Shown in pieces: positions 21,669 through 30,643 of a stretch of DNA of 57,963 nucleotides. The notes under the pieces are model-generated. The model saw only the letters and a program-made list of their open reading frames with translations, did no database searches and was not told the DNA's origin. The stretch is from positions 1 to 57,963 of the forward strand of contig CALUYU010000004.1 of assembly GCA_944325075.1 (NCBI GenBank). The letters are read 5' to 3'. Made by a program: the position numbers and the translations under genes. Source of the DNA: Candidatus Gastranaerophilales bacterium. GTDB taxonomy: Bacteria > Cyanobacteriota > Vampirovibrionia > Gastranaerophilales > Gastranaerophilaceae. The first letter of the stretch is position 1. Each line of letters opens with the position of its first letter.

Positions 21669-22427
21669 ATGCCAACAATAAAAAAATTTTTATATGGGAA
21701 AATAAAAAAGAGTAACTTATTTAATTTGTTACCAATAAATATCCGCGAAAGAATTAATAAAAAGTATGAAAAAGAATTATATAAGTGTTTCAGAAAGCAT
21801 ATTAAAGACATGGCAGAAATTTCAAATGAATTAAAGCCTGCAACCCGGGAAGAATGTTTCGACAGATATTATATAAATGATTATGTTGAAATGAATAAAG
21901 ACTATATTTATGGAGATGTTTTGGAATTTGCCGGCGGAGATGTGGTTTATGCAAAAAAATATGGAAATAATCCTAATGTAAAAATTATGGCAGGTCTAAA
22001 TCATAAAGAAGCATATCCAAATGCTGATTACTGGGCCGACTTACAAAAAAAAGAAACTTTGCCTGAACAAAAGTTTGATTGTATAGTTGCAACACAGGTT
22101 ATAATGTATATGGAGGATCTGACAACAACTCTGGAAAATCTTAAATATATGCTAAAACCGGAAGGCCGTTTGATATTAACTGTACCGGGGCCGATATTTC
22201 ATCATAGTAAAAATTCGCATCATATGTTTTCGTTTACGGAAGAAAGTATAAAGTTTTTATGTAAAAAAGTATTTAATAACTATGAAAATTTTAAATGTTA
22301 TGGTAACTTGGAGTATGTACAATATATGCTTTACTGGATGAAAAAGAACCCTTTTGAAAAACCGGTAAATAATGAATATTCATATACCCTGGTTATGGGT
22401 ATAGTTACAAGAAAGCATATACTATAA
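21669..22427 (+). CDS. Class I SAM-dependent methyltransferase
   Basis: 252 residues. GGAG precedes ATG 21669. Motif I appears in a degenerate form (GDVLEFAGGDVVYAKKYG), motif III/IV as FDCIVATQVIMYMEDLTTTLENL and motif V as LKPEGRLILTVPGP. An N-terminal basic helix (residues 1-40) may touch the membrane. It probably methylates a sugar or glycan end in the cluster product. Confidence 0.78.
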   Translation: MPTIKKFLYGKIKKSNLFNLLPINIRERINKKYEKELYKCFRKHIKDMAEISNELKPATREECFDRYYINDYVEMNKDYIYGDVLEFAGGDVVYAKKYGNNPNVKIMAGLNHKEAYPNADYWADLQKKETLPEQKFDCIVATQVIMYMEDLTTTLENLKYMLKPEGRLILTVPGPIFHHSKNSHHMFSFTEESIKFLCKKVFNNYENFKCYGNLEYVQYMLYWMKKNPFEKPVNNEYSYTLVMGIVTRKHIL

Positions 22428-22440
22428 AAGAAAGCGGTTA

Positions 22441-23232
22441 ATGAAAAAATTTAAATTATTTAAAAGAAAAATAAATAAGGGCTCTCTGAGGAATCAAATG
22501 ATGGTACCTCTTTATCCAATACCTAATTCAAGTTTAATTAAACCCGATGATAAAGTTTTGATAATAGCACCGCATCCGGATGATGAAGTCATCGGTTGCG
22601 GAGGGATTATTGCTAAATACTATTCACAAATTGATGTTTTATGTATTAATTCTTCAGGAGTAAAATATGAATGGAATACAGAAACTGAAGAAGAAATTGC
22701 GCAAATTAGATGTAATGAATTTTACAATGTAATGAAAAAAGCAAATGTAAACAAATCTTGGATTGCAAAAATCTGGGGAATTCCTCCTATGTTTGAAGAA
22801 ATTAATAATAACTTTTTAAACTATTTAAATAATTTTGAATTTAAGGATTACGATCTGATATTTATTCCGCATCAATTTGACGGGCATAGAGAACACCGTT
22901 TCGTTGGGAATCATTTTGTGAAACAATTATTAAAAAACTCCGGATATAAAAAATCTTTAAAAATTGTAAGATATGAGGTTTGGGGAACAATGCAAAACCC
23001 AAATTATTATGAAGATATTACAGATTTAGTACAAAGAAAAAAAGAGCTTATTAATGCATACGAATCACGATCAAAAGCAAAATATGCGGAAAGAATACTT
23101 GGATTAAATTATTATCGAGCAATTGTTCCGTTTTTAAGAGAAACCGAAAAATATACAGAGGCTTTTTACGTTCAGCCGGTAAAAGAATACTTACAGGAAA
23201 AAGATGATAAAAGTTGGAGCAAGCAATGTTAA
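22441..23232 (+). CDS. PIG-L (LmbE) family N-acetylglucosaminyl deacetylase
   Basis: 263 residues. The zinc site is shown by HPDDE at 45-49 (VLIIAPHPDDEVIGCGG) and a distal His pair in FIPHQFDGHREHRF. The family removes acetyl from GlcNAc-type sugars on lipids, nucleotides or small thiols. In this cluster it likely creates a free amine on a glycan sugar. The ribosome site is weak. The 3' end overlaps the next start by 7 bases. Confidence 0.85.
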   Translation: MKKFKLFKRKINKGSLRNQMMVPLYPIPNSSLIKPDDKVLIIAPHPDDEVIGCGGIIAKYYSQIDVLCINSSGVKYEWNTETEEEIAQIRCNEFYNVMKKANVNKSWIAKIWGIPPMFEEINNNFLNYLNNFEFKDYDLIFIPHQFDGHREHRFVGNHFVKQLLKNSGYKKSLKIVRYEVWGTMQNPNYYEDITDLVQRKKELINAYESRSKAKYAERILGLNYYRAIVPFLRETEKYTEAFYVQPVKEYLQEKDDKSWSKQC

Positions 23233-25112
23233 AAATACCGGTTTTTCTATCATCAGATAATAATTATGCACCATTTGTAGCAACAACAATGGCGTCTATT
23301 TTAATGCATACAAATGAATTTATAGAATTTTATATTCTTGATTGCGGTATTTCTGCTAAAAATAAAGAAAAAATAAAAAAAGAAAATAAGTTTTTCAAGA
23401 ATTTTTCTATAGAATTTGTTGAAATAGATCTCGATAAGGACTTTGGGGACTTCCCTGAATTAGAACATATTACAAAAGCAATGTATGCAAGATATATGAT
23501 TGCAGATTTAAAACCCGAAATTTCCCGCGCTATATATTCTGACATTGATGTTGCTTTTACCGGCGATATAAAACATTTGTGGAACGAAAATTTGGATAAT
23601 TATATGCTTGGTGCAGTCCCAAGTCAACGCGGGAAATTAAATAACAATTACACTGATATAAAAATAAAATTAAATTTGGCGGATTCTCATAAATTCTTTA
23701 TGACCGGCTTATTGTTAATAGACTGCCAAAGATGGAGAGAGGAACATATCTCAGAAAAACTATTAAAAGAAACCTTAAAAATGAAAAATAAAATAACACT
23801 TCCTGATCAGGAAATTTTTAATATTGTGTTTAATAATGGCTATAAACCTCTTGATACAAAATATTGTGTTATTTACAAAATATTTAAAGATTGCTACACC
23901 CAAGAACAAATAAATTATTTAACAGAAAATCAGATAATAGTACACTATCCCGGAGGAGCGGAATATAAACCTTGGAATAATAAAGAGTTAATATCTGCAA
24001 AATATTTTTGGGATACAGTATCCAAAACAAAATTTAAAAAAGAGATTAAAGAAATAAATAAAAATTTTTTAAAAACGTCTAACAGCAGGAGAGTAAATCC
24101 AATGAAAACATTGTTACAGAAGATTTTTTCTGTTAAGAATACGGAAAATCATAAAATTCTTACAATCCTATGGATTAAATTCAAATTAAAAAAGAAAAAT
24201 AAAAGAAATGCTTATACTCAAGAAATAAAAAAAGAAATTGAAGTTCTCCACACTGAAATTAAAGCATTACATTCACTTTTAAATGCGTGTGTGGATATAA
24301 CGAAAATTCCGCCAGCAAGAGGAGGATTAAGAAAACTGCAAATGGCTGATGTGCTTCTACTGAAAATTTTTGATTCTATTTGTTCAAAATATAACATAGG
24401 CTATTGGCTTGATGGAGGAACCTTGCTTGGCTCTGTTCGTCATAAAGGTTTTATTCCATGGGATGACGACATTGATATAGGGATGTTAAGAGAAGATTAT
24501 AATAAGATTATAAATATTCTTCAAAAAGAATTACCGGAAGATCTATTTGAAATTAATGAAGGGAAAGGCTTTTTCAGAAAGGTTATACGTATAATATTTA
24601 AAGATTCTCCAATCCAAATTGATATTTGGCCTTATGATAAATATTATAAAGATAAAGTTTCTGAAGAAGAAATGATTAAATTAAAACAAAATATTCTTTT
24701 TTGCTATAATAAGTTTTGGGAAACATTCTCTCATGATAAAATATGTACTGGTGAATGTCCGTTTCCGCGGGAAGAAATTTCTAAATTTACAGAAAAGTAT
24801 ATATTAAACGGTAATAAACCACTGGAAGATAAACCAATAATTTTCAGAGGAGCAGAGGCTTGGCTGGGAGATCGATGTGTATATGATTATGAAGACATTT
24901 TTCCTCTTAAAAGAACTCAGTTTGAAGGAGTTAATTTATTAGTACCGAATAAGCCGGAAGGCTTCTTAGATAAATATTACGGAGAATACATGCAATTACC
25001 GGATTTCAATATGCAGATATTAGGACATTCAAATATTAATGAAAAACTATCATCTATAGACAATAAAATGAAAAAATTAGAGGAATTCTATGATAAATGC
25101 AAACATAAATAA
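23226..25112 (+). CDS. GT8 glycosyltransferase fused to a LicD-type phosphotransferase
   Basis: 628 residues from ATG 23226 (GGAG 7 bases upstream; overlaps the previous stop). Residues 1 to about 275 are a family 8 galactosyl/glucosyltransferase domain with DxD at 106-108 (YSDIDVAF) and the C-terminal HYPGGAEYKPW. A linker with a helix (about 300-365) leads to a LicD nucleotidyltransferase-fold domain with WLDGGTLLGSVRHKG (394-408) and the metal ligands WDDDID (412-417). LicD enzymes transfer phosphocholine or related phospho-alcohols to surface sugars. The fusion would add a hexose and its phosphodiester substituent together. Confidence 0.87.
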   Translation: MLKIPVFLSSDNNYAPFVATTMASILMHTNEFIEFYILDCGISAKNKEKIKKENKFFKNFSIEFVEIDLDKDFGDFPELEHITKAMYARYMIADLKPEISRAIYSDIDVAFTGDIKHLWNENLDNYMLGAVPSQRGKLNNNYTDIKIKLNLADSHKFFMTGLLLIDCQRWREEHISEKLLKETLKMKNKITLPDQEIFNIVFNNGYKPLDTKYCVIYKIFKDCYTQEQINYLTENQIIVHYPGGAEYKPWNNKELISAKYFWDTVSKTKFKKEIKEINKNFLKTSNSRRVNPMKTLLQKIFSVKNTENHKILTILWIKFKLKKKNKRNAYTQEIKKEIEVLHTEIKALHSLLNACVDITKIPPARGGLRKLQMADVLLLKIFDSICSKYNIGYWLDGGTLLGSVRHKGFIPWDDDIDIGMLREDYNKIINILQKELPEDLFEINEGKGFFRKVIRIIFKDSPIQIDIWPYDKYYKDKVSEEEMIKLKQNILFCYNKFWETFSHDKICTGECPFPREEISKFTEKYILNGNKPLEDKPIIFRGAEAWLGDRCVYDYEDIFPLKRTQFEGVNLLVPNKPEGFLDKYYGEYMQLPDFNMQILGHSNINEKLSSIDNKMKKLEEFYDKCKHK

Positions 25113-25653
25113 CATTAAACAAAAATTATATAAAGAAATCAGTTCTAATGACAATATAAAAATTTGTGAAATAAAAACTTCAGATATATGTTTTGAAGAA
25201 CGGGTAAAACTGAAATGTTTTTATTGTAACAACTATAATAAAAAGTGGACTTGCCCACCTAAAATTCCTAAAGTTGATTATCAAAAAATAATCCAGGAAG
25301 AATATACAAACGGATTGATTCTTTGTTATACAGAACCTATTTCTGAAGAGGATTTTGAAATAGTAAGATCAAGGACAACTAACAAACTGCATAGTATTCT
25401 TCTAAAAGCGGAAAAATTGTTATATGAAGAAAATAAAGTTTTAGTATTATCATTTATCGGCGGATCTTGTAAATTATGTAAAAACGGTTGTAATCCGGAT
25501 AGATGTAATAACCCTCAATTGGCAAGAATATCAATGGAGGGTGCAGGAATAAATGTTATAAAAACAGTAGAAAAAGTAAACTTTAATGTGGCATTTCCAA
25601 TAAAACATGAACTTTCACGTTATGGATTACTATTATGGGAGGAAAAATCATGA
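25090..25653 (+). CDS. DUF2284 predicted metal-binding protein
   Basis: 187 residues, starting 23 bases inside the previous gene. Cys-rich: KCFYCNNYNKKWTCPPKIPK near residues 38-57 and GGSCKLCKNGCNPDRCNNP near residues 121-139. This is the DUF2284 pattern, thought to hold an iron-sulfur cluster or metal. These proteins often accompany amino-acid or corrinoid-type enzymes, so its presence inside a glycan cluster is unexpected. It ends in an ATGA overlap with the cytidylyltransferase gene, so the pair is co-translated. Confidence 0.75.
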   Translation: MINANINNIKQKLYKEISSNDNIKICEIKTSDICFEERVKLKCFYCNNYNKKWTCPPKIPKVDYQKIIQEEYTNGLILCYTEPISEEDFEIVRSRTTNKLHSILLKAEKLLYEENKVLVLSFIGGSCKLCKNGCNPDRCNNPQLARISMEGAGINVIKTVEKVNFNVAFPIKHELSRYGLLLWEEKS

Positions 25654-26360
25654 GATATATAATTTTAGCTGCGGGTTTGGGAACAAGATTACATCCTTAT
25701 ACAAGAAATTATCCAAAATCAATGTTAAAACTCAGCAATGATAAATTCGTTTTGCAATACACTATTGATTGTATAAAGAAATTTGATAAAACTGCACAAA
25801 TATACACTGTAGTTGGATTCAATCAGGATTTCATCCGAAGTGTAATAAAAGGCTGTGATTTTATAGAAAATCCGTTTTATAATGTAACAAATAGTATAGC
25901 CTCTCTTTGGTTTGCTATAGACTTACTAGATGAGGATGTCACAATTATAAATGCAGATGTAGTTTTTGAAGAGCAATTATGGCAAAAGATTATCAATACT
26001 AATATGGATGCATTTGTATGTATAGACAGCTCAATCAAGCAAGACGGAGACTATAATGTACAAATACTTAATGATAAAGTTATAGTTATGAGTAAAGAAC
26101 TTAAAGAATATTATGGAGAATATTCAGGTATAACTAAACTAAATCAAAAAAATGCAATTTTATTAAAAGAAGAAATTGAAAGTATGGTCAATAACGGATA
26201 TTATAATGAATGGTACGAAAATGCCCTAGTTCAAAATATATTGGATAATAAAATGACAGTAAAATATATGGATATAAAAGAATACTCGTGGGCCGAATTA
26301 GATACAATCAACGACTTATTTTTAGCAAGAAAAATGACAGAAAACAAGGAGACTCTATAG
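25650..26360 (+). CDS. LicC-like phosphocholine cytidylyltransferase
   Basis: 236 residues from ATG 25650 (ATGA overlap, GGAGG upstream). Nucleotidyltransferase fold with the signature IILAAGLGTRLHPYTRNYPKSML. The acceptor-side ENPFYNVTNSIASLWFAIDLL is characteristic of LicC-type CTP:phosphocholine cytidylyltransferases, and the metal-binding IINADVVF is present. It would make a CDP-alcohol donor for the LicD domain two genes upstream. No choline kinase (LicA) or transporter (LicB) is seen, so the activated alcohol may not be choline. Confidence 0.8.
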   Translation: MRYIILAAGLGTRLHPYTRNYPKSMLKLSNDKFVLQYTIDCIKKFDKTAQIYTVVGFNQDFIRSVIKGCDFIENPFYNVTNSIASLWFAIDLLDEDVTIINADVVFEEQLWQKIINTNMDAFVCIDSSIKQDGDYNVQILNDKVIVMSKELKEYYGEYSGITKLNQKNAILLKEEIESMVNNGYYNEWYENALVQNILDNKMTVKYMDIKEYSWAELDTINDLFLARKMTENKETL

Positions 26361-26362
26361 AA

Positions 26363-27085
26363 ATGGAATATGCAGTTGTAACCGGCTCAAGCAAAGGAAT
26401 AGGTAAACAAATAGGAATAGATTTACTTAAACAAGGTTACTTTGTTGTTTTTAATTATGGCCATGATGATAGTGTAATTCCTGCTTTATCAGAAGAATTA
26501 TCTCATATCTCCACGAATTTTAAAATAATAAAAAATGACTTTTCTACAATAGAACGGATTGAAGACTTTGTGAAAACTGTTTCTTTAATTACAGATAATA
26601 TTGAAGTACTGGTTTTAAACAGTGCAATGACAGATAGAACAGATTTTGACAAATTAACAATAGAACAGTGGAATAATGTTTTGATGACAAACTTAACATC
26701 TCCTTGCTTTTTAGTTCAAAAATTTAAACATTTAATCAAAAGGAATGGAAATATTATATTCATAGGAGCTTTAATGGGAATGGTTCCACATGCAATTTCA
26801 ATTCCATATGGAGTCACTAAAGCAGGAGTCCACATGCTTGCAAAATATTTGGTTAAAGAATTTTGCGAAGATAATATTCGAGTCAATGTTATTGCCCCGG
26901 GTTTTGTAGAAACTCCTTGGCAAAAGAATAAACCAAAAGATTTAAGACAGCGAATAGAAGACAAAATCGCATTACACAGATTTGCAACACCCGCGGAAAT
27001 ATCAGATGCTGCATTATTTATTATAAATAATAACTATATAAATGGTGCTATTCTGAACATAGACGGCTGTTACAGCTATAAATAA
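26363..27085 (+). CDS. Short-chain dehydrogenase/reductase lacking the usual catalytic Ser
   Basis: 240 residues from ATG 26363 (AAGGAG about 11 bases upstream). The Rossmann motif GSSKGIG is at 8-14, the structural motif LVLNSA (normally NNAG) follows, and YGVTK places Tyr149 and Lys153. The residue 13 before the Tyr, normally Ser, is Ala136 (FIGALMG), so hydride-transfer catalysis may be altered or use another residue. It sits directly after the LicC-like gene, which suggests a role in making or reducing the alcohol that becomes CDP-linked. Confidence 0.83.
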   Translation: MEYAVVTGSSKGIGKQIGIDLLKQGYFVVFNYGHDDSVIPALSEELSHISTNFKIIKNDFSTIERIEDFVKTVSLITDNIEVLVLNSAMTDRTDFDKLTIEQWNNVLMTNLTSPCFLVQKFKHLIKRNGNIIFIGALMGMVPHAISIPYGVTKAGVHMLAKYLVKEFCEDNIRVNVIAPGFVETPWQKNKPKDLRQRIEDKIALHRFATPAEISDAALFIINNNYINGAILNIDGCYSYK

Positions 27086-27116
27086 ATTTATAAAATTAAA
27101 GGAAGGATTTTTTATA

Positions 27117-29801
27117 ATGAAAAACAGCATAAATATTGCTTATACATTAGATAATGATAATATCTATATGATTTTAGTATCTATGCAAAGTATTATAGAA
27201 AATAATATAAATAATATAATAACATTTTATCTTATTATTGATGAATACTTTGAAACAGATCAATATAAAATATTCAGTTCACTGCAGCAAAACGAAAATT
27301 TCAATATAAAATTAATAAAAGAAAGTAGTAATAAATTTAACAGAATTAAATCTAAAATTAACTTTAATAAACATATTTATTGTTTTGATTTATACAACCT
27401 TATAAATGAAACCAGAGTTCTGTATTTGGATGAAAATACAATTATTAATACTGATTTGTCAGAACTATATAATACAGACTTAACAAAACATTCTTGTGCA
27501 GCTCCTGAATATTTATATCCAAAGCCATTAAGAAAAGAGTTTAATATTAATAAAGATATATTTTTTAATAATTCAATTCTACTAATTGACTTGGATAAAT
27601 GGAAAAAAGAAAAAGTATTTGACAAATTATTATCTATTAACTTTGATAATATTCCAAACTACCCTGAAATGAATCAAATAGTTACTTTTAATTTTTTAAT
27701 AAATGATTGCCAATTATTAGATTATAAATATGGATATACAGAAGAAAACAAACTATGGTGCGGGCATCTTCCGTTTACCTGCACAAGTAATACACAATTT
27801 TTGTACAAACAAATACAATTACATGCAATTAAGCCATTTATAGTTCAATTCATTGGTCAAACTCCTATTGGGGAGAGTACTTGTGATAACAGTTACACAA
27901 ATCTTTGGTGGAAATATGCTGAACTGTCACCTATTTATAATGATATAAAAGAATTTAGGAAATTAAACAAATATAAATTATCAGCAACATCAGCTCAAAA
28001 TTCGTTTAAATATTCCTGGCTGTTGTCAAGAATTTTCCCTTATATTAAGCCTTATATTCCTCGTATTGCAATAGGTTTTTTAATTGCAATTCCTCTGGGG
28101 CTTTTAGACGGAGTTACGGCTTTTGCTCTCAAGCCTTATATGGATTATGTTGTTGGCGATAAATCTTTCGAATTTAGTTTTTTAAATAATAATTTATCAA
28201 TTAACAGTTTGCAAATGGCATTTATTATTCCTATAGGTGTAGTTCTCTTTGCAGCACTGCAAGGGGTACTCAGGTATTTGAACGATTATATTTCAGCCTG
28301 GACAAGCCAGAGGATTACTAACGATGTTAAGTTCGATTTATTCCATAGATTAATACATATGCACCCGCAATTTTTTGATGACAACTCTTCAGGAATCGTT
28401 ATCTCAAGATATATGGGAGATCCAACCACCGCTTCAGCCGGGATTGTAGATCAAATAAAGACTATTACAACCAGTCTTTGCGGAGCTTTAGGACTCATAG
28501 CTGTTATGGTTTACAGCTCTTGGAAACTTGCTTTTGTGGGAGTAATGGTTCTCTGCATTGCATTTGTTCCGGTTGCTTTAATAAGAAAAAGAATTAGAGA
28601 AACATCTAATAAAAATATGGTTATAGGCGGAAATATTACCACAAATATTAATGAAACTTACAACGGCAACAAGGTTATGGCAGCCTATGATCTGCAAGAC
28701 CGTCAGGAACAATATTTTAAAGATCAGGTTTGGAAATCATTTAACATAAATATGGCCTTGACAAAACGAACAGCATGGATGTCTCCTTTGATGTATCTGA
28801 TTGCATCTATCGGAATTGCGGTTGTTTTAGGATACGGAACATACTTGATAAATACTAACCATATGACTGCCGGAGCTTTCGCGTCTTTTGTAACATCTCT
28901 TCTTCTTCTATACAAGCCGGTGAAAACTTTAGGCGGAACATTAACAGGAATACAAAATATTTTTGTTGCAATGGGACGTGTTTTTGAACTTTTTGATTTA
29001 GAGCCTAATATTAAGGATTGCGACAATCCTATAGAAATGACCAGATTAAATAGGTGCATAGATTTTGAAAATGTATATTTTGAATACGTACCAAATAAAC
29101 CGGTTCTAAAAAATATAAACCTACATATTCCAAAGAATGAAACTCTTGCGATTGTAGGAAATTCTGGCGGAGGGAAATCAACACTGGTTAACTTATTACC
29201 AAGGTTTTATGATATAAAATCAGGGGCAATAAAATTTGATGGAGTAGATATTAAAGATTTTTCTCTAAAATCTCTAAGACATAATATTTCTATGGTATTT
29301 CAGGATAACTTCTTATATTCCGGAACAATAAAAGATAACATTATGATGGGCAACCCGAATGCCTCAACAGAAGAACTTATGCAGGTAATTAGCTCAGCTC
29401 ATTTGCAAGAGATGATTGCTGAACTGCCGGATGGGCTTGACACAATGCTTGGTGAAAGAGGCTTAACTTTATCAGGCGGTCAAAGACAAAGAGTTGCAAT
29501 TGCAAGAGCTATGCTTAGAAATGCGCCTATTGTAATCTTAGACGAGGCAACATCTGCATTGGATAATGAATCTGAGGCAATTGTTCAAAAAGCGATGGAC
29601 AATTTAATGATAAACAGAACTGTATTCATTATAGCCCACAGACTTTCAACAATAAAAAATGCAGATAGAATTGCCGTAATAAATGACGGAGAGTTGGTAG
29701 AACTGGGTTCTCATGACGAATTAATGATGATTCCGAACGGGCATTATAAATCACTTTATGAAATGCAGTTTAAAAAACAAGAAAATATTTCAGTAGTATA
29801 G
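27117..29801 (+). CDS. GT8 glycosyltransferase-MsbA-type ABC exporter fusion
   Basis: 894 residues. Residues 1 to about 275 are a GT8 domain (INIAYTLDNDNIYMILVSMQSI; RVLYLDENTIINTDL), but the second Asp of its DxD is Asn (D105-E-N107). Residues from about 315 are a full half-transporter: a six-helix ABC type I exporter domain, then an ATPase with Walker A GNSGGGKST (681-689), signature LSGGQ (785-789), Walker B VILDE (806-810) and H-loop H841. GGAAGG precedes ATG 27117. The ATPase half resembles MsbA lipid flippases. The fusion ties sugar addition or recognition to export of a lipid-linked glycan. No stop, start or frameshift is visible at the joint near base 28014. Confidence 0.88.
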   Translation: MKNSINIAYTLDNDNIYMILVSMQSIIENNINNIITFYLIIDEYFETDQYKIFSSLQQNENFNIKLIKESSNKFNRIKSKINFNKHIYCFDLYNLINETRVLYLDENTIINTDLSELYNTDLTKHSCAAPEYLYPKPLRKEFNINKDIFFNNSILLIDLDKWKKEKVFDKLLSINFDNIPNYPEMNQIVTFNFLINDCQLLDYKYGYTEENKLWCGHLPFTCTSNTQFLYKQIQLHAIKPFIVQFIGQTPIGESTCDNSYTNLWWKYAELSPIYNDIKEFRKLNKYKLSATSAQNSFKYSWLLSRIFPYIKPYIPRIAIGFLIAIPLGLLDGVTAFALKPYMDYVVGDKSFEFSFLNNNLSINSLQMAFIIPIGVVLFAALQGVLRYLNDYISAWTSQRITNDVKFDLFHRLIHMHPQFFDDNSSGIVISRYMGDPTTASAGIVDQIKTITTSLCGALGLIAVMVYSSWKLAFVGVMVLCIAFVPVALIRKRIRETSNKNMVIGGNITTNINETYNGNKVMAAYDLQDRQEQYFKDQVWKSFNINMALTKRTAWMSPLMYLIASIGIAVVLGYGTYLINTNHMTAGAFASFVTSLLLLYKPVKTLGGTLTGIQNIFVAMGRVFELFDLEPNIKDCDNPIEMTRLNRCIDFENVYFEYVPNKPVLKNINLHIPKNETLAIVGNSGGGKSTLVNLLPRFYDIKSGAIKFDGVDIKDFSLKSLRHNISMVFQDNFLYSGTIKDNIMMGNPNASTEELMQVISSAHLQEMIAELPDGLDTMLGERGLTLSGGQRQRVAIARAMLRNAPIVILDEATSALDNESEAIVQKAMDNLMINRTVFIIAHRLSTIKNADRIAVINDGELVELGSHDELMMIPNGHYKSLYEMQFKKQENISVV

Positions 29802-29811
29802 ACTAAAAGTT

Positions 29812-30594
29812 ATGGATAAGAACTTATTTTCACAAATTATAACAGAATACACAGAACTTGAAGAAACAGAAGCAATTGGTCTTGGCGGATCATCTTCTGC
29901 CAAAACAGATGACGGCTCTTCCGACATTGATATCTATATATTTTCCTCAAAAGATATTCCTCTTGCTAAACGGGAAAAAATTGTTCTTAAGTATTCCAGC
30001 AAATATGAAATCGGAGGAGAATATTTTGGCCCAGGAGATGAGTATTATGTCGATAAATTAGATAAACAGCTTGATATAATGTTCTGGAATAAAAATTGGT
30101 TTGAACAAACGGTCGATAACATTTGGTTTAAGCATTATCCGTCAAATGGTTATACAACTTGTTTTCTATATACTCTAAGCAACTTAAAGGTTCTTTACGA
30201 TCCCCAGGGCTGGCTGCAGTCAATGAAAAATAAAATTAATACCCCATACCCTAAAGAGTTAAAAGAAAACATTATAAAACGAAACATAATGCTTTTAAAA
30301 GATAAACCATTTGCATCTTATTATGAACAGATATCAAAAGCCATAATACGTAAAGATATTGTCAGTATCAATCATCGTATAGCTGCTTTTCTCGCAAGTT
30401 ATTTTGATATTATTTTTGCAAGAAATGAATTACTTCACCCGGGGGAAAAACGGTTGATAAATTATGCAAAAACGAACTGTAAAATTTTGCCTAAAAACTT
30501 TGAAAGAAATCTTCACATACTTCTGGAAAAACCAAAACACAATACTTTAAGAACTCTTGAACAAATCATAGAAAATTTAAGAGAAATCTTATAA
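29812..30594 (+). CDS. Nucleotidyltransferase-domain protein (DUF4037-like)
   Basis: 260 residues. The minimal nucleotidyltransferase motif is clear: LGGSSSAKTDDGSSDIDIY (GS...DxD) near residues 23-41, with a third acidic residue in KQLDIMFW near residue 86. A helical C-terminal half resembles DUF4037. It starts 10 bases after the exporter stop and closes the cluster. It could nucleotidylate a small alcohol, a sugar or a protein; the target is not evident. Confidence 0.72.
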   Translation: MDKNLFSQIITEYTELEETEAIGLGGSSSAKTDDGSSDIDIYIFSSKDIPLAKREKIVLKYSSKYEIGGEYFGPGDEYYVDKLDKQLDIMFWNKNWFEQTVDNIWFKHYPSNGYTTCFLYTLSNLKVLYDPQGWLQSMKNKINTPYPKELKENIIKRNIMLLKDKPFASYYEQISKAIIRKDIVSINHRIAAFLASYFDIIFARNELLHPGEKRLINYAKTNCKILPKNFERNLHILLEKPKHNTLRTLEQIIENLREIL

Positions 30595-30643
30595 ATGCTA
30601 TCCCGAGCGACAAAATCGATTGGAGGAAGTCCACTGATTATTA

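Noticed and set aside
14220-30594. Complete O-antigen or capsule locus
   Set aside because: No Wzx, Wzy, Wzz, WecA-type initiating enzyme or nucleotide-sugar pathway genes are present. Only transfer, decoration and one ABC exporter are seen.
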